DNA of 64,000 bases from NCBI RefSeq assembly GCF_008704555.1, contig NZ_CP023702.1:4216001-4280000 (forward strand), in the 5' to 3' direction. Under the pieces are notes generated by a model. The model did not search any database. It saw nothing but the letters and a program-made list of their open reading frames with translations, and was not told the DNA's origin. Each line of letters opens with the position of its first letter. The stretch's first letter is position 1. The position numbers were made by a program, and so were the translations under genes. Below are positions 42,441 through 51,732 of the stretch, piece after piece. Origin of the DNA: Streptomyces nitrosporeus. GTDB taxonomy: Bacteria; Actinomycetota; Actinomycetes; Streptomycetales; Streptomycetaceae.

Positions 42441-43622
42441 TCAGGGGGCGGAGACCGTGGCGACGGACTCCACCGCGACACCGGCACGCGGGACGGCCCG
42501 CGCGTCCGCGCCGATCGAGCGGCGCAGCGCCTCGTGGAGGCGGGCCGGGGTGAGGACGCCGAGGAGACGGCCGGTGCCCTCCGGGCCGGTCACCGCGACC
42601 CAGCCGGCGTCGTGCCCCAGCATCGCGGCCAGCGCCTGCTTGAGGGGCGCGCCGAGGGGCAGCGACGCCTCCATGCGCCGGGCGCGTTCACGTACCGTGC
42701 CACCGGTGCCGCCCGGCGCGGTGTCGTCCGCCGTGATCCAGCCGTGCGGCCGGCCCCCGGCGTCCAGTACGACCGCCCAGCGGGCGCCCTCGGCGCGCAG
42801 CCGCGCGGCCGCCTTCGGCAGCGGGTCGTCGAGGCGGACGGCCGGGGGGTGGTCCAGGTCGCTCTCCTCGACCGGGGTGACCGATAGCCGCTTCAGCCCC
42901 CGGTCCGCCCCCACGAAGCCGGCGACGTACGGGGTGGCGGGCGCGCCGAGCACGGTGGCCGGCGGGTCGAGCTGCTCGATGCGGCCCTGCCCGTACACGG
43001 CGATCCGGTCACCGAGGCGGACGGCCTCCTCCAGATCGTGCGTCACGAACAGGACCGTCTTGCGGACCTGCTCCTGGAGGGAGAGGAACTCGTTCTGCAG
43101 CCTCTCCCGTACGACGGGGTCGACCGCGCCGAAGGGCTCGTCCATCAGCAGCACCGGGGGATCGGCCGCCAGCGCCCGTGCCACGCCGACCCGCTGGCGC
43201 TGTCCGCCGGAGAGCTGCCCGGGATAGCGGTCGCCGTAAACGGAAGGATCGAGTCCGACGAGGTCGAGGAGTTCCGCCGCGCGTTCACGTCCCTTTCCCC
43301 GCTTCCAGCCCAGGAGCCGGGGGACGGTGGCGGTGTTCTCCAGGACGGTGCGGTGCGGAAAGAGGCCGACCTGCTGGATCACATAACCGATACGGCGGCG
43401 GAGCCGCACCGGATCGATGGTGGATATGTCGTCCCCGTCGAGGAATATCCGTCCCTCGGTCGGTTCGGTCAGCCGGTTCACCATCTTCATGGTGGTGGTC
43501 TTCCCGCACCCGGAAGGCCCGACGAGCGTGACGAGTTCGCCTTCGGCGACCTCGAAGGAAAGGCCGTCGACGGCGGTGGTGCCGTCCTCGTACCGCTTGG
43601 TGACCTGCTCGAAACGGATCAT
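42441..43622 (-). CDS. Glycine betaine/osmoprotectant ABC transporter ATPase (OpuCA-like)
   Basis: The protein has 393 residues from ATG 43622 (MIRFEQVTKRYEDG). The ATPase has GPSGCGKTTTMK, LSGGQRQRVGVARAL and LLMDEPFGAVD. The last 130 residues form a CBS-type pair, as in OpuA/OpuC ATPases that sense ionic strength. Unlike usual operons, it is divergent from the two permeases and the binding protein, with a 134-base gap. Confidence 0.93.
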   Translation of the reverse strand: MIRFEQVTKRYEDGTTAVDGLSFEVAEGELVTLVGPSGCGKTTTMKMVNRLTEPTEGRIFLDGDDISTIDPVRLRRRIGYVIQQVGLFPHRTVLENTATVPRLLGWKRGKGRERAAELLDLVGLDPSVYGDRYPGQLSGGQRQRVGVARALAADPPVLLMDEPFGAVDPVVRERLQNEFLSLQEQVRKTVLFVTHDLEEAVRLGDRIAVYGQGRIEQLDPPATVLGAPATPYVAGFVGADRGLKRLSVTPVEESDLDHPPAVRLDDPLPKAAARLRAEGARWAVVLDAGGRPHGWITADDTAPGGTGGTVRERARRMEASLPLGAPLKQALAAMLGHDAGWVAVTGPEGTGRLLGVLTPARLHEALRRSIGADARAVPRAGVAVESVATVSAP

Positions 43623-43756
43623 GGTTCCCCAGGGTGAAGTGGGTTCTGTGAAGGACATGTTGCCGGAATGCCGCAAGCCTCTGCGATTGTCGGTGGCCGG
43701 GGATAGGGTCGCCCGTGACCGGGTACCGGCGGTGGGAGAGGGAACGGGGGGAGCGG

Positions 43757-44455
43757 ATGGCCGGGCAGGGCTGCCTGGTGGCGAACGACTGGATCTGCGG
43801 AGAGTATCTGCGCTCGCGCGGGCAGGAGTTGACCGACGCCACCCTCCAGCACGTGGGCATCACCGCGGTCTCGGTGCTGACCGGACTTCTGGTGGCATTC
43901 CCGCTGGCGCTGCTCGCCCGCCGCGGCCGGTATTTCGCCGGCCCGGTGCTGGGACTGACCACCGTGCTCTACACCGTGCCCTCGCTGGCGATGTTCTCGC
44001 TGCTGCTGCCGCTTTTCGGACTCTCGACGGCACTGGTCGTCACCGGCCTCGTCCTCTATTCGCTGACCGTTCTCGTGCGGAACATACTGGCCGGACTCGA
44101 AGCGGTGCCCCCGGAGACCAGAGAGGCCGCGAAGGGCATGGGATACGGCCCCGTACGGCTGCTCTGGGAAGTGGAACTCCCCCTCGCTCTCCCCGCGCTG
44201 ACGGCCGGGGTGCGTATCGCCACGGTCTCGACCGTCGCCCTGACCACGGTGGGCTCGCTGGTCGGCAGAGGCGGGCTGGGCAACCTCATCGAGGACGCGC
44301 TGCCGAGCTTCTTCAAGGCGCAGGTGCTGACCGCGTCGGTGCTCTGCGTGCTGCTCGCGGTCGCCGCCGACCTGCTCCTGCTCGGCGTCCAGCGCCTGCT
44401 GACGCCCTGGACCCGGATACCCGGCCGGGCCGCGGCCGCCGCGAAGGCGGTCTGA
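43757..44455 (+). CDS. Osmoprotectant ABC transporter permease 1
   Basis: The protein has 232 residues, after GGGGGAG. About six hydrophobic helices are seen, with the ATPase-docking loop VPPETREAAKGMGYGP. It pairs with the next permease to form the membrane channel of an OpuC/ProW-like system. Confidence 0.91.
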   Translation: MAGQGCLVANDWICGEYLRSRGQELTDATLQHVGITAVSVLTGLLVAFPLALLARRGRYFAGPVLGLTTVLYTVPSLAMFSLLLPLFGLSTALVVTGLVLYSLTVLVRNILAGLEAVPPETREAAKGMGYGPVRLLWEVELPLALPALTAGVRIATVSTVALTTVGSLVGRGGLGNLIEDALPSFFKAQVLTASVLCVLLAVAADLLLLGVQRLLTPWTRIPGRAAAAAKAV

Positions 44456-44458
44456 TCC

Positions 44459-45133
44459 GTGGGAGTGGTCCAGGAGGCCTTCGACTGGCTCACCACCGGC
44501 GCCAACTGGTCGGGGGAGGACGGTGCCGCGCACCGGCTCGGCGAGCACCTGTACGTCAGCGGGGCCGCCCTCGTGGTGGCCGCGGCCATCGCCCTCCCGG
44601 CCGCCCTGTACCTCGGGCACATCGGCAGGGGAGGCGCGCTCGCGGTCAACCTGACCAACGTGGGGCGGGCGGTGCCGGTCTTCGCGGTGCTGGCGCTCTT
44701 CATGATGACGCCGCTGCGCGACTCCGGCTTCCTGCCCACGGTCATCGCCCTGGTGCTGTTCGCCGTGCCGCCCCTGCTGACCAACGCCTACGTCGGGATG
44801 CGGGAGGTCGACCGGGCGGTGGTCGAGGCGGCCCGGGGCATGGGGATGTCCGGCGCCCAGCTCTTCGTACGCGTCGAACTGCCGCTGGCCTACCCGATGA
44901 TCATGACCGGGCTGCGGTCCGCCGCGGTCCAGGTGGTGGCCACCGCGACGATCGCGGCCATGGTGGGCCTGGGCGGGCTCGGCCGGATCATCACCGCCGG
45001 CTTCAACACCTACGACACGGCACAGGTCTTCGCCGGAGCGGTGCTCGTCGCGTCGCTGGCCCTGGCGGTCGAGGGCGCCCTCGTCGGCCTGGACCGGCTG
45101 CTGTCCCCCGCGCGCCGGCGCAAGGCCGTCTGA
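44459..45133 (+). CDS. Osmoprotectant ABC transporter permease 2
   Basis: The protein has 224 residues, GTG start three bases after the first permease. The docking loop is VDRAVVEAARGMGMSGAQLF. Hydrophobic helices and GLGGLGRIITAGFN near the end fit the OpuCB/CD family. Confidence 0.91.
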   Translation: MGVVQEAFDWLTTGANWSGEDGAAHRLGEHLYVSGAALVVAAAIALPAALYLGHIGRGGALAVNLTNVGRAVPVFAVLALFMMTPLRDSGFLPTVIALVLFAVPPLLTNAYVGMREVDRAVVEAARGMGMSGAQLFVRVELPLAYPMIMTGLRSAAVQVVATATIAAMVGLGGLGRIITAGFNTYDTAQVFAGAVLVASLALAVEGALVGLDRLLSPARRRKAV

Positions 45134-45185
45134 AAACGGTCCCCGGACCGTACACACCCCTTTCCCCTCGCGGACGGAGAACAAC

Positions 45186-46163
45186 ATGAGCAGGACCTCG
45201 CGCACGGCCGGAGCCCTCGTCTCGGCGGCCGTACTGGCCGGGGCGCTCGCGGCCTGCGGTGGCGACAGCCTGGAGGAGAAGAACGGGACCGGCTCCGCCC
45301 CGGACGGGGACGGGAAGAAGGAGACACTCGTCGTGGGCGCCGCCGCGTTCACCGAGTCCAAGGTGCTCGCCGAGCTGTACGCGCGGATACTCGCCGACGC
45401 CGGGTACAGCACCTCCGTCACCACGGTGAAGAACCGTGAACTCTACGAACCCGCCCTGGAGAAGGGCGAGATCGACATCGTCCCGGAATACGCCGCGACC
45501 CTCGCGGAATTCCTGAACGCCAAGGTCAACGGCGCCGGCGCCGCCACAAAGAAGCCCGTCGCCTCCGGGGACACGGCGGCGACCGTGGCCGCTCTGGAGA
45601 AGCTCGCCGGGCCGCTCGGCCTGAAGGTTCTCCCCGCGGGCGGGGCGGTCGACCAGAACGCCTTCGCGGTGTCGAGGGAATTCGCCGAGAAGAACAGCCT
45701 CAGGACCCTTTCCGATCTCGGCCGTTCGAAGATCAAGGTCAAGATCGCGGCGGGGGACGAGTGCGAGATACGCCCGTTCTGCGCGCCCGGCCTGAAGAAG
45801 ACCTACGGTATCGACGTCACCGGCGTCGACCCCAAGGGCGTCGGCACACCGCAGTCCAAGCAGGCCGTCGAGGACGGCAAGGTCCAACTGGTCCTCACCA
45901 CCACCACGGACGCGGTACTGGACCCCTACGGACTGGTCTTCCTGGAGGACGACAAGAAGCTGCAGAACGCCGACAACGTGCTGCCGGTGGTCAATGCGAA
46001 GGACGCGGGCGCACCGGAGATCGCCGCGGCACTCGGGAAGCTCACCGGCGTACTCACCACCGAGGACCTCGCGGAACTGAACCGCAAGGTCGACGCGGAG
46101 CGCGCCAAACCGGCGGACGCGGCCCAGGAGTACCTGCTCTCGAAGGGACTGGTCGAGAAGTAG
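45186..46163 (+). CDS. Osmoprotectant-binding lipoprotein
   Basis: The protein has 325 residues. The signal peptide ends at the lipobox LAAC. The mature part opens with VVGAAAFTESKVLAELYARI and contains EIDIVPEYAATLAEF, hallmarks of OpuAC/OpuCC-type quaternary-amine binding proteins. It captures glycine betaine, choline or a relative outside the membrane and delivers it to the permeases upstream. Confidence 0.92.
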   Translation: MSRTSRTAGALVSAAVLAGALAACGGDSLEEKNGTGSAPDGDGKKETLVVGAAAFTESKVLAELYARILADAGYSTSVTTVKNRELYEPALEKGEIDIVPEYAATLAEFLNAKVNGAGAATKKPVASGDTAATVAALEKLAGPLGLKVLPAGGAVDQNAFAVSREFAEKNSLRTLSDLGRSKIKVKIAAGDECEIRPFCAPGLKKTYGIDVTGVDPKGVGTPQSKQAVEDGKVQLVLTTTTDAVLDPYGLVFLEDDKKLQNADNVLPVVNAKDAGAPEIAAALGKLTGVLTTEDLAELNRKVDAERAKPADAAQEYLLSKGLVEK

Positions 46164-46257
46164 GAAATGGGCGCGGCGGGCACGCACGGAAGAGGCCGTG
46201 AGGTAACCGGCGGGGAACAGATTGCCGAGCGGCCTCCCGGGCGGCCCGCACGCACGG

Positions 46258-46263
46258 TAAATT
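46258..46263 (+). promoter_or_regulatory. -10 box TAAATT, leaderless coiled-coil gene
   Basis: TAAATT is seven bases before the ATG at 46271; no ribosome site is seen. Confidence 0.4.
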
Positions 46264-46270
46264 TCGAGAC

Positions 46271-47296
46271 ATGCCACGAGGACGCCACCGCCATTCGCCA
46301 CCCCTGCACAGAATCCTGCCGCCTTCCGTGGTGGCCGGTGTTCCGGTCGTCTGCGCGGCAGCGGCCTGGCTGACGGTGGAACCCCTGGTCCTGCGCGCCC
46401 TGGTGGCCGCCACGGCGGCGGCGGCCGTCACGGGCGCCTGGCTGATGCGCGGCTGGGACCGGGCGGCGGGGCTCCGGGTGGCCGAACTGACCCGGGCCAG
46501 GGCCAGCGACGAGTGGAAGGCCGAGGAGCGGATAGCCGAGCTCGAGTCCGGCCTCGAGGAAGCACGCGAACTGCGTACCCGGCTGGAGGCCAAGCTGCGC
46601 CGCAAGCGGGTGGAACTCGCCGGGCTGCGCGGCGAACACGCCGCCCTGCTGCGCCGCTACGCCAACGCGGAGACCGAGCGGGCCAGCGCCCTGGAGGGCC
46701 GCAGGCAGCTCGCCGTCGAGGCGTCCGCGCCCCGCGAACTCCCCGCGGCCCCCTCCACCCCCACGCCCGCCGCGTATCTGCGTGCCGCGCAGGCGCTGGA
46801 GGACCTCACCCGTAACGCCGCGCTCCAGGAGGCGCGCCGCACCGCCGAACTCGCCCGGCGGCGCGATCTGGCCGAGCGGTCCGCGGAACGCGACACGGAG
46901 GGCGACGGCCCGAAGGGGAAGCACGCGGCGGCCGCCGAGGGGGGAGCCGCCCCGCACCGCCGGCCGCCGGCCGCCCTGCCCGCGCCCCGGCCGGGGGACG
47001 CCTCCGTGCCGGCGGCCCGTGCGGTGCCCGTGGCGTCGGCCGTGGTGCCCTACGCGGCCCGCCGCCATCTCGTACCGCAGGGCAGCTTCGACTTCTTCGG
47101 TACGCAGAAGGCGGAGGAGGCGATCGAGTCCGTGCAGGACGAGGACCTCGCGGACGTGGTGGGCGAGGAGGCGCTGGCCGCGCACCGCACCGGCGCGGCC
47201 GGGGACCGTGCCGTCGGCAAGGTCATCGATCTGACCGCGCACGACGAGACCGAGCAGCTGGACCTCGGCTCCCTGCGCAGCGCGGTCTCCTCGTAA
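46271..47296 (+). CDS. Membrane-anchored coiled-coil protein, unknown function
   Basis: The protein has 341 residues. Two hydrophobic segments at about 20-40 and 45-60 are followed by a heptad-rich helix (residues 75-150: RIAELESGLEEARELRTRLE, then further Arg/Glu/Leu repeats). The rest is Ala/Pro-rich and acidic at the C-terminus. I recognise no domain. The layout, a membrane hairpin with a long cytoplasmic coil, suggests a scaffold or division-related role, but that is speculation. Confidence 0.75.
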   Translation: MPRGRHRHSPPLHRILPPSVVAGVPVVCAAAAWLTVEPLVLRALVAATAAAAVTGAWLMRGWDRAAGLRVAELTRARASDEWKAEERIAELESGLEEARELRTRLEAKLRRKRVELAGLRGEHAALLRRYANAETERASALEGRRQLAVEASAPRELPAAPSTPTPAAYLRAAQALEDLTRNAALQEARRTAELARRRDLAERSAERDTEGDGPKGKHAAAAEGGAAPHRRPPAALPAPRPGDASVPAARAVPVASAVVPYAARRHLVPQGSFDFFGTQKAEEAIESVQDEDLADVVGEEALAAHRTGAAGDRAVGKVIDLTAHDETEQLDLGSLRSAVSS

Positions 47297-47313
47297 CCAC
47301 CGGAGCACTTCCC

Positions 47314-47349
47314 ACGGCCCCGCCCGCCCCTGCCGGCGGGCGGGGCCGT
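47314..47349. terminator. Bidirectional hairpin before nuoD2
   Basis: Perfect 15-base arms (47314-47328 and 47335-47349) surround a 6-base loop between convergent genes, touching the nuoD2 stop codon. Confidence 0.75.
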
Positions 47350-48491
47350 CACTTGTCGATGTCGCCGACGACGAAGAAGAGCGACCCCAGGATCGCGACC
47401 ATGTCGGCGACCAGCGTGCCCGGCAACAGCTCGGCGAGCGCCTGGATGTTGTTGTACGAGGCCGAGCGGAGCTTCAGCCGGTACGGCGTCTTCTCACCGG
47501 TGGACACCAGGTAGTAGCCGTTGATCCCGAGCGGGTTCTCGGTCCACGCGTAGGTGTGGCCCTCCGGGGCCTTCAGCACCTTGGGCAGCCGCTGGTTGAC
47601 CGGGCCGGGCGCCAGGTCCGCCATCCGGTCCAGACAGGCGTCGGCCAGGTCCAGCGCGTTGTGCGTCTGTTCCAGCAGGCACTCGAAGCGGGCGAGGCAG
47701 TCGCCCTCGGTCCGGGTGACGACCTTCAGGGTGTCCCGCAGCTCGCCGTAGGCCAGGTACGGCTCGTCGCGCCGCAGGTCGAAGTCGACGCCCGAGGCAC
47801 GGGCGATCGGGCCGGACACCCCGTAGGCGTGCACCGCCCCGGCGGAGAGCACGCCCACGCCCCGGGTGCGCCCCCGGAAGATCTCGTTGCCGAGGACCAG
47901 GTCGTCGTACACGTCCATCCGGGAGCGCACCGAGGCGACGGCGTCCCTGGCCCGGCCCGTCCAGCCCGCAGGCAGGTCCTCCTTGAGGCCCCCGACCCGG
48001 TTGAACATGTAGTGCATCCGGCCGCCGGACACCTCCTCCATCACCGCCTGGAGCTCCTCGCGCTCCCGGAAGGCGTGGAACATCGGGGTGATGCCGCCGA
48101 GTTCGAGGGGGTAGGAGCCGAGGAACATCAGATGGTTGAGCACCCGGTTCAGCTCGGCCAGCAGCGTCCGGGTCCAGACCGCGCGTTCGGGGACCTCCAT
48201 GCCGAGCATCCGCTCGACCGCGATGACGACCCCGAGTTCGTTGGAGAACGCCGAGAGCCAGTCGTGGCGGTTGGCGAGCATGATGATCTGCCGGTAGTCG
48301 CGGGCCTCGAAGAGCTTCTCCGCACCGCGGTGCATGTAGCCGATGACGGGTTCGGCCCGCTCGACGCGTTCCCCGTCGAGTACGAGCCGGAGCCGGAGCA
48401 CACCGTGCGTGGAGGGGTGCTGGGGACCGATGTTGAGCACCATGTCGGTGCTCTCTGCCGCGCCGCCGATGCCGACCGTCGTCTCCGTCAT
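47349..48491 (-). CDS. nuoD2: NADH-quinone oxidoreductase subunit D, orphan paralogue
   Basis: The protein has 380 residues. MVLNIGPQHPSTHGVLRL holds the quinone-site His; GYMHRGAEKLFEARDYRQ holds the conserved HRG and Tyr. The C-terminus ends in GDIDK. In complex I this 49-kDa subunit forms the quinone pocket. No other nuo gene lies in the window, so this is a second copy outside the main operon. The gene just upstream encodes an NDUFAF7-like methyltransferase on the same strand. Confidence 0.93.
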   Translation of the reverse strand: MTETTVGIGGAAESTDMVLNIGPQHPSTHGVLRLRLVLDGERVERAEPVIGYMHRGAEKLFEARDYRQIIMLANRHDWLSAFSNELGVVIAVERMLGMEVPERAVWTRTLLAELNRVLNHLMFLGSYPLELGGITPMFHAFREREELQAVMEEVSGGRMHYMFNRVGGLKEDLPAGWTGRARDAVASVRSRMDVYDDLVLGNEIFRGRTRGVGVLSAGAVHAYGVSGPIARASGVDFDLRRDEPYLAYGELRDTLKVVTRTEGDCLARFECLLEQTHNALDLADACLDRMADLAPGPVNQRLPKVLKAPEGHTYAWTENPLGINGYYLVSTGEKTPYRLKLRSASYNNIQALAELLPGTLVADMVAILGSLFFVVGDIDK

Positions 48492-48544
48492 GCCGGACAG
48501 TATCCCCCCTGGGCGTCAGGCGGTGCCCGGCGGATCGAGGCCGG

Positions 48545-49531
48545 TCAGGGAGCCGGCCGGATCCGCTGCCGCAGCCAGCCGAAGTCGCCCAGGCCGCCGC
48601 GGGCGGTGAGTTCGGCCGCCTCGCCCGCCGAGGCCAGCGCCCGGACGTAACCCGCCGGGTCGGCCGACGCCCGGGCGAGCGGCGGCCGCTCCCCGCTGAC
48701 GCCCAGCTCCCGCAGGGCGGTGCGCTGGTCCAGCAGTTCGGCGCCGTCACCGGTCCCCGCGGTGGCGGCGGCGCAGGCGTCCAGGGCGACGTGGGCCGTC
48801 ACGTCGCAGCTGCCGTCCGGCACCGGGGGCACCTCGCGCCCCGCCCGGAACCCGGTGAGCGTCCCGAACGGCGGACGCGCCCCGCGTACGTGGGCGTAGT
48901 CCACCGCCACGGCCAGCCCGCCGGCCACCGCTTCGACGGCACGGGCCCAGGCCTCGTCGCGCGGGCGGCCGATCTCCGCGCGCTCGCCGGGCCGGGCGGG
49001 CGGCCACCACCGTTCCAGCCACTCGGCGTCCGCGCCCGTCACCGGGTCGCCCAGCCGCTCGGCCCCGTCCGACCGGCGGACCAGGACGTAGCGGGGCACC
49101 CCGTCCCCGTCGGCCTCGGCGACGTCGAGGGGGACGTTGTCCAGCCACTCGTTCGCGAACAGCAGTCCGTGCACCCGGGGCGGGAGCGCGCGGGACCACT
49201 CGATGTCCGGGTCGAGCGCCGGTGGCCGCGGGGCGAGTTCCACGGCGTACGCCCGCACCGACGGCGCGTCCGGAACGGCCCGCAGCGCCGCCAGCACACC
49301 GGTCAGCAGTTCGCCCCGGCCCGCCCCCACGTCCACCAGGTCGACGGTGTCCGTACCCAGTTCGAGGGCCGTCCGCGTCAGCAGCCGGGCGACGGCCGAG
49401 GCGAACAGCCCGGACGCGTGCACCGAGGTGCGGAAGTGGCCCGCGGGGCCTTCCGGACGCCGGTAGAACCCGTCTTCCCCGTACAAAGCGGTCCGAGTCG
49501 CTTCCCGCCAGCCGCACCAGTCATCCGTCAC
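48545..49531 (-). CDS. SAM-dependent methyltransferase, NDUFAF7/MidA type
   Basis: The protein has 328 residues; GTG 49531 is preceded by GGTGGAG. LVDVGAGRGELLTGVL is the SAM loop. FANEWLDNVPLDV, AVDYAH, FGTLTGF and CDVTAHV match the MidA/NDUFAF7 family (PF02636). In mitochondria NDUFAF7 dimethylates an arginine of NDUFS2, the NuoD homologue. Here the gene lies 53 bases upstream of a nuoD paralogue. Methylation of NuoD2 is therefore a specific inference. Confidence 0.85.
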   Translation of the reverse strand: MTDDWCGWREATRTALYGEDGFYRRPEGPAGHFRTSVHASGLFASAVARLLTRTALELGTDTVDLVDVGAGRGELLTGVLAALRAVPDAPSVRAYAVELAPRPPALDPDIEWSRALPPRVHGLLFANEWLDNVPLDVAEADGDGVPRYVLVRRSDGAERLGDPVTGADAEWLERWWPPARPGERAEIGRPRDEAWARAVEAVAGGLAVAVDYAHVRGARPPFGTLTGFRAGREVPPVPDGSCDVTAHVALDACAAATAGTGDGAELLDQRTALRELGVSGERPPLARASADPAGYVRALASAGEAAELTARGGLGDFGWLRQRIRPAP

Positions 49532-49614
49532 ATGGGCAAGTCTCCACCTTGGGGAGTACGGTCCCAGGACCCGGATCGGCCCTTCGGCTGACCCGGCCAC
49601 CGTCCGGCCCTCCC

Positions 49615-49620
49615 TACGCT
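49615..49620 (+). promoter_or_regulatory. -10 box TACGCT, leaderless kinase gene
   Basis: TACGCT is seven bases before the GTG at 49628. Confidence 0.45.
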
Positions 49621-49627
49621 GGGTAAT

Positions 49628-50833
49628 GTGCAGCGCTTCTACGACTTCATCCGCAGACACCCGACGGGCGTCGACACCTTCTGGGCTGTCGTCCTCCTCG
49701 GGCTCTCCGGCATGTCCGTCGTGGGCGGGTCCGGCGACGGCCCGGAGCGGGTCGCCGCCGTGCCCGTCGCCCTCGGTCTCTGCGCCGTGGTCGCGCTGCG
49801 CCGGCGGGCACCGGAGAAGATGCTGCTGCTCGCGATCGGGACGGGTCTCGCCCAGCTGGTGCTCGGAGTGCGGCCGGACGTGGCGGACTTCGCCCTGCTG
49901 GTGATCACCTACACGGTCGCCGCGGTGGGGGAGCGCTGGGCCTCCCGGCTGGCCCTCGGGTGCAGTCTGGCCGCGGCGGGCGTCTCGCAGCTGCGCTGGC
50001 CGCCCGAGACACAGACGGGCAGCTGGGCGCAGAGCGTCTTCGTCGTCGTCGTGATGACCGTGCCCTTCGTCCTGGCCTGGGTGCTCGGCGACTCGGCGCG
50101 CACCCGGCGGGCCTACTTCAGCCAGCTGGAGGAGCGTGCCGCCCGGCTGGAGCGCGAACGCGAGGCGCAGTCCAAGGTCGCCGTGGCCGCCGAGCGCGCC
50201 AGGATCGCCCGGGAACTCCACGACGTCGTCGCGCACAACGTCTCGGTGATGGTGGTGCAGGCGGACGGTGCCGCCTATGTCATGGAGGCGTCCCCGGAAC
50301 AGGCCAAGCAGGCGCTGGAGACCATTTCCGGCACCGGCCGGCAGGCGCTGGCCGAGATGCGGCGGCTGCTCGGGGTGCTGCGGACCGGTGACTCTCCCGA
50401 GGGCGGGGAGTACGTGCCCCAGCCCGACGTCGAACAGATCGAGGAGCTGATCGGCAAGGTCCGGGAAGCGGGCCTGGCGGTCGACTTCAAGATCGAGGGG
50501 ACGCCGCGTCCGCTGCCGAGCGGGGTCGAACTGACCGCCTACCGCATCGTGCAGGAGGCCCTCACCAACACCCGCAAGCACGGCGGCCCCGACGCCGGCG
50601 CCAGTGTGCGGCTCGTCTACTTCGACGACGGGCTCGGGCTGCTGGTCGAGGACGACGGCCGGGGCGCCTCCCACGAGCTGTACGAGGACGGCGGGGCCGA
50701 CGGCGCGGGCCACGGCATGATCGGCATGCGGGAGCGGGTCGGCATGGTGGGCGGCACGCTGGACGCGGGCCCCCGCCCCGGCGGCGGCTTCCGGATCAGC
50801 GCCCTGCTCCCCCTGAAACCCGCCAGCCAGTGA
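49628..50833 (+). CDS. Sensor histidine kinase (NarL-type, HisKA_3)
   Basis: The protein has 401 residues. Several transmembrane helices fill residues 15-160 with no large outside domain. RIARELHDVVAHNVSVMVV holds the phosphoacceptor His (about 198); LTNTRKHGG and GHGMIGMRERVG are ATPase boxes. It signals to the response regulator that follows. The sensed cue is unknown; intramembrane or envelope stress is likely from the architecture. Confidence 0.93.
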   Translation: MQRFYDFIRRHPTGVDTFWAVVLLGLSGMSVVGGSGDGPERVAAVPVALGLCAVVALRRRAPEKMLLLAIGTGLAQLVLGVRPDVADFALLVITYTVAAVGERWASRLALGCSLAAAGVSQLRWPPETQTGSWAQSVFVVVVMTVPFVLAWVLGDSARTRRAYFSQLEERAARLEREREAQSKVAVAAERARIARELHDVVAHNVSVMVVQADGAAYVMEASPEQAKQALETISGTGRQALAEMRRLLGVLRTGDSPEGGEYVPQPDVEQIEELIGKVREAGLAVDFKIEGTPRPLPSGVELTAYRIVQEALTNTRKHGGPDAGASVRLVYFDDGLGLLVEDDGRGASHELYEDGGADGAGHGMIGMRERVGMVGGTLDAGPRPGGGFRISALLPLKPASQ

Positions 50834-50853
50834 CCGAAGGACAGGAATCCCCC

Positions 50854-51528
50854 ATGGCCATCCGTGTGATGCTCGTCGACGACCAGGTGCTGCTGCGCAC
50901 CGGTTTCCGGATGGTGCTCGCGGCCCAGCCGGACATGGAGGTCGTCGCCGAGGCGGGCGACGGGCAGGAGGCGATCGAGGTCCTCGGTTCGGCGGCCGTC
51001 GACGTCGTCCTGATGGATGTGCGCATGCCGAGGCTGGACGGTGTGGAGGCGACCCGGCGGATCTGCGCGCAGACCGATCCCCCCAAGGTGGTCATCCTGA
51101 CCACCTTCGACCTGGACGAGTACGCGTTCTCGGGGCTGAAGGCCGGCGCCAGCGGCTTCATGCTCAAGGACGTACCGCCCGCCGAGCTGCTCTCCGCGAT
51201 CCGCGCGGTGCACAGCGGCGACGCGGTGGTGGCCCCGTCCACGACCCGCCGGCTGCTGGACCGTTTCTCCCCGATGCTGCCGAGCGCCGTCGCCGGGCCC
51301 GTCAACAAGCACGTGGAGCGGTTGACCGAGCGTGAGCGCGAGGTGATGCTGCTGGTCGCCCAGGGCCTGTCGAACGGCGAGATCGCCGGCCGGCTGGTGC
51401 TGTCCGAGGCCACGGTGAAGACCCACGTCGGCCGCATCCTCACCAAGCTGGGCCTGCGCGACCGGGTGCAGGTCGTCGTGCTCGCGTACGAGAGCGGCCT
51501 GGTGCGGGCGGGCGGACAGCAGGGCTGA
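50854..51528 (+). CDS. LuxR/NarL-family response regulator
   Basis: The protein has 224 residues from ATG 50854 (AGGA upstream); GTG 50830, overlapping the kinase stop, is possible. The receiver has IRVMLVDDQ, VVLMDVRMP (phospho-Asp) and the Lys in MLKDV. The C-terminal LuxR helix-turn-helix is LTEREREVMLLVAQG, then SEATVKTHVGRIL. It partners with the kinase upstream. Confidence 0.94.
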   Translation: MAIRVMLVDDQVLLRTGFRMVLAAQPDMEVVAEAGDGQEAIEVLGSAAVDVVLMDVRMPRLDGVEATRRICAQTDPPKVVILTTFDLDEYAFSGLKAGASGFMLKDVPPAELLSAIRAVHSGDAVVAPSTTRRLLDRFSPMLPSAVAGPVNKHVERLTEREREVMLLVAQGLSNGEIAGRLVLSEATVKTHVGRILTKLGLRDRVQVVVLAYESGLVRAGGQQG

Positions 51529-51595
51529 ACAGGGCGCGGGGCTGAACAGGACAGCGGGGCTGACCGGACAGCGGGGCCGGCCGGGCAGCGGGCGG
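51522..51595 (+). repeat. Degenerate 17-18-bp tandem repeat after the response regulator
   Basis: About four copies of GGCTGAACAGGACAGCGG-like units run from the regulator stop codon. They lie in the 204-base convergent gap, which has no gene. Confidence 0.65.
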
Positions 51596-51732
51596 GGCTT
51601 CGCCCGCTGCGGTGCGGTGCGCGCCCGGCGGGGCCCGGCCCGGTACACGCCCGGCGGTCCGGCGCCGTACGCCCTCCGTACCCCTCCGTCCCGCGCGGTG
51701 CACCCCCCGCCCGGCGCCGTACGGCCTCCGGT

